A program made the position numbers and the translations under genes. Under the pieces are notes generated by a model. The model was given only the letters and a program-made list of their open reading frames with translations, did no database searches and had not been told where the DNA came from. A DNA stretch of 64,000 nucleotides from Camarhynchus parvulus (lineage: Eukaryota; Chordata; Aves; Passeriformes; Thraupidae): positions 63,777,965-63,841,964 of the forward strand of contig NC_044572.1 in NCBI RefSeq assembly GCF_901933205.1. Reading direction: 5' to 3'. Of the stretch, positions 35,101-47,100 are shown one piece after another (positions within the stretch are counted from its first letter, which is position 1; every line of letters begins with the position of its first letter).

Positions 35101-36852
35101 AGGGCAAGTAGCACAAATATTAGATGGAATTTTAAAGTGGGACTGCACAGTTCTATGTGAGCCTTAATTAGATGCATGAGTGAGAAATTCTTGCCTTAGT
35201 GTGTTGCAAGTATATCCATTCCAGGTATCAGATAAGAATGTTACATCTGTGGAGTTTATCTGTGAAAATACACCATTAACTCCAAATGGATGCTTTGCAT
35301 AGCTCTGTTAGGCTAAAAACCATAAGGTTTCAATTGCTTTATATTTGAATCCTCCTATTGCATACCAAGGTGCCTTCAGACCAGTATGGTGAGTTGTAAA
35401 CGAGAATAAGGAACCCTGATGAGAACTCTGATCATGCAGAGGAGGATATAGGGCTCCCCTGATTTCTTAGGGAGACTGCCAACTTCTCCCTTGCATTCGT
35501 AAAGAGTGCCCTTTTCTTTTTCCTTGAGTGTAGTGTAAGAAAATACATGGAGACTTGGATGCCTTCCATTTGTATCCAGTTAGATGATTATGTGCAGAAT
35601 CTGTTTACCTCCCAAGAAGTGTGAGAATTTTCAGAACAATTCTGCAGCTCACTACCCAGGGACACCATTGTGCAAAAGCGGTAATAAAGAATGATCTTTT
35701 CTTAATGAAAAAGACAAAACAAGCTAAGCAGTAACTCCAAATGAAACTGAGTGTTCTGAATTTTAATGGCTTGTTTAGTATCAGAGGGCAAGGAGCTTTT
35801 GTTGTCTTATAATACCAGAACGGAGGGAGTGAATTCTTGTATTAAAGGGGTAACACTGGTATTCTGAGAAGAATGGTTTTAAAGTTCAGTTTTATTTTGT
35901 ACAGGGACATCTCTAAATTTGCCATGCATTACATCATAGAAGAAATAGATGAAGATACATCCATGGAAGATTTGCAGAAAATGATGATAGTAGCTCTCAT
36001 CTACAGGTTATTAGTCTGCTTTTATGAGGTAACTACTCATAAACATTAACCCCTGTAATTAATAGTTTTGAGTTGTTGAAGAAATGGTTTTAAAAAATAA
36101 TGTTATCGTTGGCCAATAAAGTAAATCCTCTTAACGGTGTTTTGGATTATGTTGAAGCTTATGACATTCACATAGTTCTGAAGATAACCAAGTTTGGGAG
36201 ACCTGTCAACAACATGGTGATGTGTGGACTTAAAATAACCTTTCTTTTACAGATAATCTGTATTTGGGGAGCAGGTGGAGCAACCCCAGGGAAATTCTTG
36301 CTTGGACTGCGAGTTGTGACGTGTGAAACTTCTGTCCTTATTGCACCCAGCCGTGTGTTAGTCATTCCATCCTCTAATGTCAGCATGACAACGTAAGTGC
36401 TCCTGGCTCAGTCTCACTGCATTCAGGTTAACAGCGTCAAAAGCGTGGGATTTGGAAGGAAGTTCACTGTTTCTTTGCTGTTGACCTTTGCAATAATTAG
36501 ACTGCAACAGCTATTGTCAGATTCTGTGATCTAAGAATAAAATGGTACTTATTCAGTCACATGGAGTATTTTTTAGGGTAGTTGATTAAATCTCCTCTAG
36601 AGCTCGACTTCTGTGCTCCGCAAAACTTGAGCACTAAATTGGAAGTTAACTACTAATGTAAGCAGAAAAGTGAAAGTAAGGCACTGAATGTTCTATTCTG
36701 ATTTCAGGTCCACAGTACGAGCTTTGATCAAGAATTTTTCTATTGCATCATTTTTTCCTGCGTTCATTACACTGCTGTTTTTCCAGCATAACAGAACCGC
36801 CTATGATATTGTAGCAGGAACTATTGTGGTCAGAAGAAATGGAGTCAGATGA
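28695..36852 (+). CDS. FAM8A1: FAM8A1, RDD-domain ER membrane protein (complete)
   Basis: Exons 28695-29187, 33544-33664, 35905-36028, 36253-36392 and 36708-36852 join to 340 codons plus TGA. FAM8A1 is a multi-pass ER protein reported as a partner of the HRD1 ubiquitin ligase and HERP in ER-associated degradation. Residues 1-165 are low-complexity (Ala, Pro, Gly, Ser) with one ordered-looking block at 50-73 (AAEYARRVHQWLWDSYCGYL). Residues 166-340 form the RDD domain with membrane segments at about 181-201, 231-252 and 303-319; R176, D183 and D326 fit the residues the family is named for, and GGATPGKFLLGLRVV lies after segment 2. The start at 28695 has a good Kozak context (GCCGCGATGG) and is the first ATG in frame. 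Human FAM8A1 has 413 residues; the difference most likely lies in the low-complexity exon 1. Confidence 0.96.
29346..29449 (+). repeat. Tandem duplication, 64-bp spacing
   Basis: ACAGGGTGACAGCCCTAATA begins at 29346 and again at 29410; about 40 bp align. Most differences are CpG to TpG or CpA in the second copy (CCGAGGC against CTGAGGT, GGCCGGAAC against ATCCAGAAC). Confidence 0.85.
31423..32411. mobile_element. LTR element, passerine ERV-like, probably solo LTR
   Basis: It begins TGTCTTGGTTTGACACTGG, carries repeated GGGCTGCAG/CATGG units (CCATGGGCTGCAGGGGCACG), TTCTGCACTGACCTTGGTGT, then CTTCTTAAATATGCCATCAC. I recognise this order from LTRs common in songbird genomes (TguLTR5-like, from memory). 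No retroviral coding frame is seen, so a solo LTR is likely. I could not find convincing target-site duplications, so the ends are approximate. Confidence 0.7.
33544..33664 (+). CDS. FAM8A1: FAM8A1 coding exon 2 (RDD membrane segment 1)
   Basis: A split Gly, then REFLIPSLAHRFIAEMVDFF and the hydrophobic ILFFIKATIILSIMHL. It ends in phase 2 (AA of Lys205) before gtaagt. Confidence 0.95.
34010..34110 (+). mobile_element. Possible ERVL-type LTR remnant
   Basis: GGCTGGGATTAAGTTAATTT followed by GTGGTGCTGTGTTTTAGATT resembles the start of a common avian ERVL LTR (GGCTGGGATAGAGTTAATTT in my memory). About 100 bp, diverged, in FAM8A1 intron 2. Confidence 0.4.
35905..36028 (+). CDS. FAM8A1: FAM8A1 coding exon 3
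   Basis: Completes Lys205, then DISKFAMHYIIEEIDEDTSM and the start of membrane segment 2, MMIVALIYRLLVCFYE. Acidic loop between segments 1 and 2. Acceptor gtacag, donor gtaact. Confidence 0.95.
36253..36392 (+). CDS. FAM8A1: FAM8A1 coding exon 4
   Basis: IICIWGAGGATPGKFLLGLR, then VLVIPSSNVSMT. It contains the RDD signature loop after membrane segment 2. It ends in phase 2 before gtaagt. Confidence 0.95.
36708..36852 (+). CDS. FAM8A1: FAM8A1 terminal coding exon
   Basis: Completes Thr293, then STVRALIKNFSIASFFPAFI and TAYDIVAGTIVVRRNGVR, with TGA at 36850-36852. Contains membrane segment 3 and the conserved Asp326. Confidence 0.95.
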
Positions 36853-36907
36853 TACCAAAAAATGAGATTTCTGGACTGGTTCTGAACATCCCCTCCAAAC
36901 CCCAGTG

Positions 36908-36913
36908 AATAAA
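36908..36913 (+). terminator. FAM8A1: FAM8A1 proximal poly(A) signal
   Basis: AATAAA only 56 bases after the stop codon. Use not shown. Confidence 0.35.
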
Positions 36914-37831
36914 AGACCTACCCCAGAACTGAAATTGAGGTGTCTGTTGGAATCTTTTGCCCTAATTAAATAGGAACTGATTCAGAAGCTGAAGAAAATG
37001 TATGGTTCCTGTATGATGCCAGCAACTACCTTCAAAGTATTGGAGTTTTCATAGACGCCAAAGAAGTTTGGGAGAGAAAATACGTATTAAATCCAGGAGT
37101 ATTAACCTCTGATTGATGAGACAAAACCTGTCTGCTTTAACTGCAAAAAGAAGCTGTTCTGTTTGTCAGTCTGTGGAAAGCAGATCCCTAGGAATATGCC
37201 ACCTTAAAAGAAATGTTGCTCCTACAATTTTGGATGTTGGCAGATAACTAGAAAATGAAGTTCTTCTCCAGGCAGTTGCCTGTCAAAGGACATGGAGGAA
37301 GAAACCTGCAGTATTAGACAGCAAGGCAAATGATGTTAAATTGCCATGTATTTAGAGAGATCAGCAGTGGTTATCAGTGTCTTTTATTATTGCTTCACAG
37401 ATCGTATTTCTTCACCTTTTAAGTATTTTCTCACAACATTGATGTGAAAAGTTTTTTTGCATGATTGTCTCAAGCACTATCACTTACTTCACTTGTCCAA
37501 GCTAATGAAGAAGTGAAACAATAGCTGCTTTTTCCTCTGGGAAGGGTGTTACACTGCAGTGTTAGTGATCTGGTGTGTGTAAATAATTCTGGAGCCATCA
37601 ACAGTACAGACCATGCTAATGAAAGGTAACTTTTTTGCTTCTGTTTGGAGTGAAAGCACTTGTCTATTCCTTGCATATAATGCAGAACAGAAGTGAGTGT
37701 GTTTCAGGAGCATGCAGAAAACATTAGCTGAAATGTGTTATGGGTGTAAATCTGCAGAAGTACAAATACTGGTTATTTTCACTTTATCATTCTGGCTAAT
37801 TGTTTGTATATTCAGAATAACTTAAATACTG

Positions 37832-37837
37832 AATAAA
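37832..37837 (+). terminator. FAM8A1: FAM8A1 distal poly(A) signal
   Basis: AATAAA at the end of an AU-rich stretch, about 980 bases after the stop; the next CR1 fragment begins about 550 bases further on. Confidence 0.6.
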
Positions 37838-37858
37838 GAAACCTAATATTTTGCATGA

Positions 37859-39969
37859 CCATATCGCTTCGGTGATTCATTTATTGTCATGTTATTAGCA
37901 TCTCAGGAAATTAATGTAAGCAGTATTAGTGTTTTACTGAACTCTGAGTCTGGAACTCTTTAATCAGTTTTTGTATGTTCCTCTCTTAGGCTTAACATGC
38001 CACTCAGTGGCTGCAGGTTCTCACCCTCCCTTCAGGGGTGGTGCCCAATGGCTTGGTTGACAGTAAAAATGTTTGAGAGCCTGGTTATTGCTCTTGTCTC
38101 CAGGTGTAATAACTTAATCAGTAACATGTTCGTATGCTGCAGTATTTCCGTTGGACAAGTTGTGTTCTTCTGTGTATGACTGTATTGTGCGTGCATTTCA
38201 GTTTTCATTTGGAATGATTATTCAGGACTAGATCCCGTGCTTATAGTTGCTGAATGTTTTGCCATCCATTAAGTCTCCAGAATGAGGTCGCTAACATTTT
38301 AGATAACTACTTTTAAATATTTATTTTTGAAGTAAAGGAAAAAAAAGTTGTCTTGGCTAGAACACTGTTTTTAGAGCCCTTGCTTAACCACATTTTTTGA
38401 ATACTCCCGGGGCTGCTGATCCTACTACTTACATGGACAGCCTCTTCCAATGCTTGACAGCCCTTTCCACTAATTTTTTTCCCTAACATCCAGTCTAAAC
38501 CTTATGACACCAACTTGAAGCCATTCCTTGTCCTACCGCTTCTTACCTGGGCTGAGAGACCAACCTTGCCCCCCCGCCACCCTGCCCCCTGCCAGCCTCC
38601 TTTCAGGCAGTTGAAGATAATAAGGTCACCCCTGAGCTGCCCTTTCTCCAGGCTAAACACCCCCAATTCCCTCAGCTGCTCCTGACAGGGCTTGTGCTCG
38701 ATTCTTTCAAAGACTTAAGCACTGAGACTGTGCATGGCAATCAGCCTGATGAAAGCTGAAGCTATCGGAACCAACTTAAAAGTCCTTTCTAGGGTAATTT
38801 TTGCCTATTCACAACAAGAACTTTTATTCTCTTTACTCTAGCAGTGACCTAAAAACTAGGATTCAAAAGGAGGGGGGATGGGGGAGGAAGGGAAAAGCGA
38901 CACTGTTGGCTAAAACTTTATTACTACCAATTCAGGTATAAGGGAAGGTATCTCTTACCCTGCAGAAAAATAGCACCTTTTCCACAGCAGGTAAAGAAAA
39001 CAGTTAAAATGCAAGAACACAGAGCCTGTCCATGGAAATACGTATACATTGTGCTGCTGGCAGCTTTTAGTTTGTCTCTTATGCGAGCTGCATCCCAGAT
39101 GCGGATTGTTTCTGTTTGAAGTGCTTGGCAGGTGATTTAGGGCTAAGGAGGACAAAGTGGAAATCTGTGGCATTTTTCACATGTAGACAGCTGGAAACAG
39201 GTAATTGCATATAATCCTTTCGTGGCTACAGTGGCATGATCTGACTGCCTCAATAGCAGTGAGAGTGTGTGCAGCTTGAAAGTCAAGTTGCTGAGCATTT
39301 TCTGTTTCAGAAACAGTGACTGGGGCCCTGAAAAGAGCAGTAGGCCTCTGCCCTCTTGTCATGTTCAACTTGTGCTTGAAAGGCATCTCACACCAGCAGC
39401 ACCTGCAGGAGCAGGGAGCAGTGCTGGGATACGTGGCAGAAGTGCCAGCCAGGGCCCCAGCAGTGCCTCTGAAGACATTTACACCACTGACAGTGATGCA
39501 GGTCTCTGGCCTTCTAGCTGAGGGGAGAATTGATGTCTGAGTCAGAGACAGACTGCTGTGACTTGGTACAAATTCAGCTGTGGGTCTCCAGATGAACAAG
39601 CATTTCCTCTGATTTTACTAGAATAATGTCTGTTCTCCAAGAAGTTCCTGTAACTGCTACAGAAGCGCCCACCCCCTATTACTCATTTCCAGTCTTCAGT
39701 TAGAACCGTGGTGAATGTTTATAAGCATTGGGTTGGGTTTCTTTAATAGCACTACAAAAAAATTAACTGCAGTCAGCTGACACATTGCTAAGCTGCTCCA
39801 AGCTTCAGCCTACAATAAAATTCTCCTTCCTAACAGGAGACTTCTAAATGTAAGATCCTTTAAAATCAATGGGAGAAAGCAGGGGTCGAAGAAAGCACAA
39901 GACATTGCTCAGGTTGAAGGAACTACCTCATACAGTTACAGCTGGGGATGCCATTACAGAGAGTTAAAA
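37859..39969. other. FAM8A1-NUP153 convergent intergenic region
   Basis: Apart from the reversed CR1 at 38385-38703 I see no gene, RNA or named repeat. Overlapping short frames at 39177-39599 on both strands look like chance. Confidence 0.6.
38385..38703 (-). mobile_element. CR1 LINE fragment, minus orientation
   Basis: Contains TTCCAATGCTTGACAGCCCT, ATCCAGTCTAAACCTTATGA, TCCAGGCTAAACACCCCCAA and CTCAGCTGCTCCTGACAGGG, the reversed 3' part of CR1. The coding part is decayed. Confidence 0.85.
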
Positions 39970-39992
39970 TTGCCAGGTATTATTTCGCAGTT

Positions 39993-39998
39993 TTTATT
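39993..39998 (-). terminator. NUP153: NUP153 poly(A) signal
   Basis: AATAAA on the minus strand (TTTATT on plus), about 1.06 kb after the stop codon. Confidence 0.55.
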
Positions 39999-40931
39999 GA
40001 TGGCATTTATCCCATGGTTTAACATGTTAATTATACTGTAATAAACATGGCTTTAATATTAAACTTTTCCTTATTATCCAAAGTCACCACAGTCCATTTC
40101 AGTAAATATAAAAATATATACTTAATACTTTGTACAATACTGGTTTTTGGTCCAAACAAAAATGGATCAGAAAAGCCAATAAACTTACTTTAAGAATTCC
40201 CAATTTTAAAGATTTTCTAAATGGATTTAGGCAACTTTGAATAATGGGATTTACATAAAATCTGAGACAATACTAAACAAAAATGGCTGTAACACACAAA
40301 ATTAAAATTTCAATTTCACAGATTTGTTATGCCAAAAAGTACATAGAGAAACAAAATCGTATTTACACATCTCATAATAAAATAACAAGGCGAGACAGGT
40401 GATAAAGGGCTGTAAGAATGAAAATATAGAAACAGCATATAATTATTAAATGAAGAACTACAGATCTAACAAGTCCTTAGCATGGATCATCCTTTAATCA
40501 GTCTTCCCCTATCAGAAAATTTTAGTGCACAGTACACCCAAACTCACTCACTTCACACATACACCAGCACAAACTCAGCATAGAAATCATTCGTTATCAA
40601 CATTCTCTACTCTATACAGCATCCCTCGCTGATATAATTACAATTTCGAGGCGTCAGTAAACGCAGATGAGCGCACATAGTGGTGCGGATGAAGAGGTAT
40701 CGACAAGCCATTCACTGTGCAGGCTCTACTCAGGGCTATAGCCAGACCATGCCAAGTCAGTGAAAGAAGTAACTTGAGACTTTTGCTTGAGAACAGCCTT
40801 GCTGCCAACTTTACTTGCTACCAAAAAAACGTAACAGGGAGAGGGGAGGGAAGGACAGGAAAGCTAAGGTTTATATTCCTTTAGGCAGATCTGACTTCCG
40901 ACAAGCCAGCGTGAGGTACAATCCCAGTAAC

Positions 40932-41019
40932 TGAACAATTCAGGGTAGTAGCTGAACATTTCAGGATAGTAGCTGAACAATTCAGTCAGGGTAGAAGGTG
41001 AACAATTCAGGATAGTAGC
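40932..41019 (-). repeat. 21-bp tandem repeat, four units, in NUP153 3'UTR
   Basis: On the plus strand units begin at 40932, 40953, 40974 and 40999 with TGAACAATTCAGGRTAGTAG; the third has a 4-base insertion and ends differently. It begins about 40 bases after the stop codon in transcript direction. Confidence 0.9.
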
Positions 41020-41056
41020 TGCTTCCAATGTTTTTGATGCTTTACCAATCAGGCGT

Positions 41057-41141
41057 TTACTTTCTACGTCTAATTGCAGTCTTTATCTTCCGACCAGCAA
41101 CTGAAGATCCAGAGGCAGAGAAAACATTTTTCCCTTTAGTC
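41057..41141 (-). CDS. NUP153: NUP153 last coding exon
   Basis: Completes Gly1226, then [20 protein letters not shown] and TAIRRRK; stop TAA at 41057-41059. Acceptor ttttaatag. Human ends ...SGRKIKTAVRRRK. Confidence 0.95.
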
Positions 41142-44100
41142 CTATTAAAAGAAATTAGTAGTTCAGAGTTTAGGACAGTGTAGCTGAAAATTCAGTAGCA
41201 GCACTGAGCAGATATTCCAGAACAACTGTTTCATAGTCTTGTCTCACTAGTTACCAGCTGGCAACAAGCAGCAAATGACGAACAGGAGGAAGAGAGTTCC
41301 AGAAACCAATTAAATCTCTCTTATTCAGAAGGTAAGCAGCAGCATAATGGCTGGATACGGGTTCTACCTTTCAAGAACAAGAGAATCTCACATGTGTTGA
41401 TGTGTGACATTCCTGACAGCTAGGCTCCTTTACAGATAGCGGTGCTTAGTTAGCCAGTCAGGCTAATAAAAGGAAGGATGCCAAATTTAGTTTCAAACTC
41501 CAAGGTTCATCTGAACACCTCATGATTTAACAGCAGTAGAGGCTGAACACTGTCCACTGATATTACCCGAAGCTCAAGGGAAATTCTGATATGGTCTCTT
41601 ACCCCACTGTAAATGCTGCAGGCTGGTTGAACGAAAATCCTGAAGTACCAGAAGGTGGTGCAGGAGCTGCTGATGCAGGATGATTTGCACCAAAAGTGAA
41701 TACTCCTGGGTTATTTGGAAAGCTGAAATTAGTAGTATTACTTCCAAACTGGAATACAGAACCTGGGAAGATGGGGTGGAAGCGGAAGGAAGTAAGAAAA
41801 CTGAAATTTGAGTTCATCCTTTTCAGTAAAATTCTCATGTTCTTCCCCATTATCTTTAAAGATTATTCTTTTTACAGGTTGCTCGAGATGACAAAGTTGG
41901 AGGGGTCCACCAGAAGTGTCAGATTACTACAGGAACAGTTTATTGAATTCACAGAATCACTAGGTTGGAAGAGACCTTCAAGACCATTGGGTCCAACCCA
42001 TGCCCTAATACCTAAACTAAACCATGGCACCGAGTGCCACATCCAGTCTTTTTTTAAACACATCCAGGGATGGTGACTCCACCATTCCAGTGGGCAGACC
42101 ATTCTAGTCTTTATCACTCTTTCTGTAAAAAGCTTCTTTCTAATATCCAACCTATATTTCCTGTGACGCATCTTGAGACTGTGTCCTCTGGTTCTGTCAG
42201 TTGCTATCTGGAGAAAGAGACCAACCTCACCTGGCTACAACCATCTTTCAGGAAGTTGTAGAGAGTGACAAGGTCACCTCTGAGTCTCCTTTTCTCCAGG
42301 CTAAACACCCCCAGCTCCCTCAGTCGTTCCTCACAGGCCTTGTGTTCCAAGCCCCTCACCAGCCTCGTTGCCCTCCTCTGGATGTGCTCCAGTGTTTCAA
42401 GGTCCTTCCCAAACTGAGGGGCCCAGAACTGGACACAGCACTCAAGGTGTGGCCTCACCACTGCCGAGTACAGGGGAAGGGTGACCTCCTTGCTCCTGCT
42501 GCCCACACTATTCCTGATACAGGCCAGGATGCCCTTGGCCTTCTTGGCCACCAGGGCTCACTGCTGGCTCATGTTCAGTTGGCCGTCACCAGCACCCCCA
42601 GGTCCCTTTCTGCCTGGGTACTGTCCAGCCACGCCATCCCTAGGCTATGACACTGCAGGGGGTTACTGTGGCCAAAATGCAGGACTCAGCGCTTGGACTT
42701 AATAAACTTCCTCCCACTGGACTCTGCCCATCCATCCATTCACATAGATTGAGGAATTTTTAAAGTAATACTGCTGGCACACTGATAATTAGTTGCTTGC
42801 TAGCTTCCATGCCACTATTAGATTTATACCTGTGCATATTAAAGTTTATTAAGCAAGTCTTAAAGTGTAAATTTACATTCAGGTAAACTTTCCTGTGTTC
42901 ATGCAATGGATCTGGGGACTTCCTTTCCTTTAATGTGCCAGGAGTACCTTGTCTGAAAAAACCCCAAACATTCCAATTATCAGAGTAAACTAAGAAGTAA
43001 TACAGAAAATCCAGAGAGAATTTTACCTTTAAACTGCTATCTGATTAATGAAAGATCAACTGAGTAATGTGTTGTGCACTAATCTGCTTGTATTAATCTA
43101 CTGATCAGTACAAAAATGTCAGCTACTTTTAATGGAGGTTATTTTGTAAAACTTCTGAGAGGAAAAAAGGAGGCTTTTCCCTTTCAGTATTTGATGTGAT
43201 ATCAAATAGACATTCTGGCACTGTTTTCGTTTTTTCATTATTACTAGTATGGAACAGGTCTTTCTTAAGTTACGAAGTTCATTCTCTGCTCCTTTCCCAT
43301 GGCATTTTATACTTCATTAGTAAAAAGATCTTAATAAAGTCTTAACCCATAAATGCTTAAAAAACCCCCCAAGAATTCTGACTGTATTTTATGCAATGAA
43401 ATGATTGATTCAATTCTCAAATAAAAAAATAACCACTTTGCCCTGTGTCTGCTCTTTTGATTTACACCATCTTACCAGTGATTACTCCGTGGTTTTCAAC
43501 AGTTCCTTTTAATCATTAGGTTTCTAAAGAAAATAAAGCTCAAAATTTAGTTGTAGAGTTGCAACCTCCATGTCTGCTAAGCCTCTTGTGGAGAAGGCTT
43601 ACTGTGAAGCTGGATACCCATGGCACATTGTGTCTCCACAGTCAGGACTGGGACATAAATGACAGCCCTATAGCCATTATTTTTATGGACAGCAATTCCT
43701 ATATTTAAATACACACACAAGGCTAAAGTTGTCTTTTTCCATATAATTACTGAAAAATAAAATAAAATATATGTAATCCTTGAATGGGAGAGGATGGTGG
43801 GCACTCACCAGCACTGGGGGTACCGGAGCCAAAGGCTGGCTGCTGGGCTGCCTGCTGTCCGAACACGGCGGGCTGAGTGCTGCTTGTCACCGAGCCAAAG
43901 GCAGAAGGAGCAGGCTGAGAGCCAGCAGAAAACAACGGTGTGGACAGCGACCCAAAACTCGGAGCGCTTTGCTGCCCGGAGCCTGGGCTTGGGCCAAATG
44001 CTGGTAACTGACTGGCGCCAAAGGCCGGGCCAGCAGCAGGCGCTGCAGGCCCAGAGCCAAACAGAAACGAAGACGATGACCCTTGGGGACAGAGAGGGAT

Positions 44101-47100
44101 GTCAGTGTGGGCCCCTTCCCTCCCACTCTCCAGAATGAATCCAGAAACAAAAGGTCTGCTGGCTGAATACTCATCCCAATTTCAAACTAATTGTGTGAGT
44201 ATATAAAACAGACACTACCTCAGCTACAACAGGAGTTGCATCTTTTCTTTTAAGCAACATAAGAAACACTGTGTTTATGAGAGTCAGACAAAATTAAATC
44301 TCAAACGCACTGGCTGCCCCTTCATGTTGCGCAGATAGATTCCTACAAACAGTGTGTTTTAATCTGCATTTACTAAAAGCTCTTTCTATCACACACATGG
44401 AATATTCATTCAAACTGGATTTTTCCAACATGCAAAATACAGCTCCTAATTTATTAGGACTAGGAGAACATATATCTTTTCTTTTCAGCAGCTTCACTCC
44501 TCTCCTGTTTAAGTGTTTATCATTATCGACTTCTGGAGGCCAAATCAACCTTGCAGTAATCTCAAAATCTTGGTTTAGCAGAGTAATTTTCTATCTATCA
44601 TCAACAGAGAACCAGCCCAATGGTTGAGCTGCATGGCCAGCAGAAATAATGAAATGCACCTGAACAGTGACTCTGAAAGTACATGGCAGATCTGCTATGC
44701 CAAAGGTGCATTTTGAACAGCATTACTAATGCTCATGGCAACAGGAAATACCCTCTAATTGCACCGTAACTTGGAACAGCTGACTTTCTTTCCAAGATGA
44801 GATACATGGTAAAACTTAGGTTTGTGAATTTGTGGAGATGTTTGAAATGTGGTGTCACTAACAAAATTACACTGAATGTAAGCAGTTCAAATTGATCTGC
44901 TGGTTGTTGTAATTTGGGACTGTTTTCTCTATTTCTGATCCACAAAAAAGTGTGCAAATTAAACTTTTGTGACTGACAAAGTTAAGCCATCAGGATCAAA
45001 CTAGATTAAGTCTTTCCCTTACAGATTCAATCTTATTTCCAACATCCTGCATGGCTCATAGGAATACAGATAATTTGGTGTATTTAGTCATGCATTCATG
45101 CAATTCAGGCAGTGGAGTAACAAATATAAAACATGAAGAAACTCTTGTATTTCTTACTGCTGTCTTCTCTAAATTCCTAGAAAATTAACATGCACTGGCC
45201 ATGCTCCTTAGTAGAAACCAACCCTTGAGCAGCATTAATTGCATCCCTGTTGAGATACTCCATTTATAGACACTTGTGAGAGAAGGACTTGGCAAAGCTT
45301 GACATTATTTCCAGGAATTCAGAGTTTTAGGTATAGAAGTGCAAAAGCAGGAAAGTTGTAATTCACTGACTTCTAGCTGTAAACATTGGACTAACAGTGA
45401 CTGAAAAAAGAAATTATCATTCCCATGGTGAAAAGCTCCTGTACAAACTGAAATCCAGTAAAGGTTTGTCCTTTACAATAAAACTACTGTGGTGCCAATT
45501 CATCCCTAAACTGTATTTCCCACACTGAAGGAAAATGAGCTCAAATTAACATTGCTGAATATAAATTCTCAGTATTTTTCTCTACTTCTATGCATTTAGC
45601 CTGCACATTTTCCAAAGTAAAATATTAATGGAACAGCATCTCCTAAGTCTACTACATAATGGCAAAAATGAGAAAACGAAAAGAGCAGCTATTTAAAACA
45701 TACCTGTTGAATTTGATGTAGTTGTGGCTCCAAAAGTAAATCCAGAATTTGCTGCATTGGTACTGCTCTCTCCTGAACGAAAGAGAAACGGAGTAAGAGT
45801 CGAGCCAGTGCTGGAAGATGTGGTTGCTGGTTTGTTCTCTTGAGAGAAGCCAAATGACTGAGATGTTGCAGATTCTGCAGGATTGCCAAAAACAGAGCTG
45901 GTCACAGTGTTGCTGGGTTGTCCAAACACAAAGGGAGCGGGAACTGGCTGAGGGTTTGAGGAAGAGAGGGCGCTGCCAAACACGCTGCTGCTGTTGGCTG
46001 AAGTGGTGGGTACCACTGTGCTGGCGGAATTGGAGCTCAAGAAGCTGAAGGATGCTCCTTGATCTGAAAGGAAGAAACACAGTTACCACTACGTCACACA
46101 AATGGCATTTAACAACCAAGAAGTTTTCACACAGCAATCATCACTGAAAAACTTTAATCCTCCACTGCAAACTTTCAACAAATTCAAGGATACAAAACTG
46201 TGCAATATTTGTGAAGTGATTTTTGCACCTTTATAGCAGAAACTGCAGCACAGTGGCAAGTAGATAGAAAGAAGGTATTCCCTCTCTTCTTCCCTTTCAC
46301 TATAAAAAACAACAATAGTATGAGGCCTCTATACTGCACCATATTACAGATTTTATCATCAACTGAGCTGCTACTACTGAGACAGTACAACTTCTGTGCT
46401 TACACAAGCAATGATACAGGTCCCTTAAGGTGTGGCAATTTTTTTTTGTCTAAACATAGTATTAAACTCACTGAAATCTACAAAGAAATTGCCACATATT
46501 GCCTACACATCAACAACTAGAACTAAAGACAGGCTGCAGGTAGTATATCAATCCCACAGCTGTTGTACAGTACAGCCTCAGAGGGATTATTTGATAGAGC
46601 AGGGAAGGAAGTGAAGGCAAAAGATGTTCTGTTTACCGCAAGTACTGGTTGGTGCCCCAAAGGCAAAAGGTGCCTTTGCCTGCTCACTTTCCTTTTCCGA
46701 TGGTTTACCAAAACTAAAATTGAATACAGGTTTTGCTGTGCTCTCCTCTTTGGTTTGCTCAGCTGTCCCAGTTGAAAAGATAGGCTGTGCCTTTAACTCT
46801 TCATTGTCAGCTTTCTTTCCAAATGCTAACAGACCAGCAGAAGTGACAGAGTCCTGCTTCTCTTCTGCCCTTCCCAAAACAAACTGTGAGGCAGGTGCAG
46901 ACTCCACACTGCCGAAAGAAAAGCCTCCCTTCGTTGAAACAGTTTCATCCTTTTTCTCATCTGACTTCTTAAATGGCAAAGCAGGTGATGCTGCATCCTT
47001 TTCTGCCACAGTTCCAAAAGTGAAGCCACCGACTCCAGTTTTATTCTCATTAGTAGCTATGGAAGAAGTAGAACTTGTAGCAAAACCAAAACCTCCCAAA

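Larger units (their letters stand above)
36853..37858 (+). other. FAM8A1: FAM8A1 3'UTR
   Basis: About 1 kb from the stop to just past the distal AATAAA (37832-37837). A proximal AATAAA lies at 36908-36913, so a very short UTR form is possible. Confidence 0.65.
39970..41056 (-). other. NUP153: NUP153 3'UTR
   Basis: From the stop codon (41057-41059) to just past the AATAAA complement at 39993-39998. AT-rich, with a 21-bp tandem repeat near the stop. Confidence 0.65.

Noticed and set aside
39177..39599. 140-codon minus frame and two plus frames in the FAM8A1-NUP153 gap
   Set aside because: No recognisable domain, no splice or promoter context, and three frames open at once, so chance is the simplest account.
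42481..42702. Plus-strand frame of 73 codons
   Set aside because: Antisense to a CR1 fragment.
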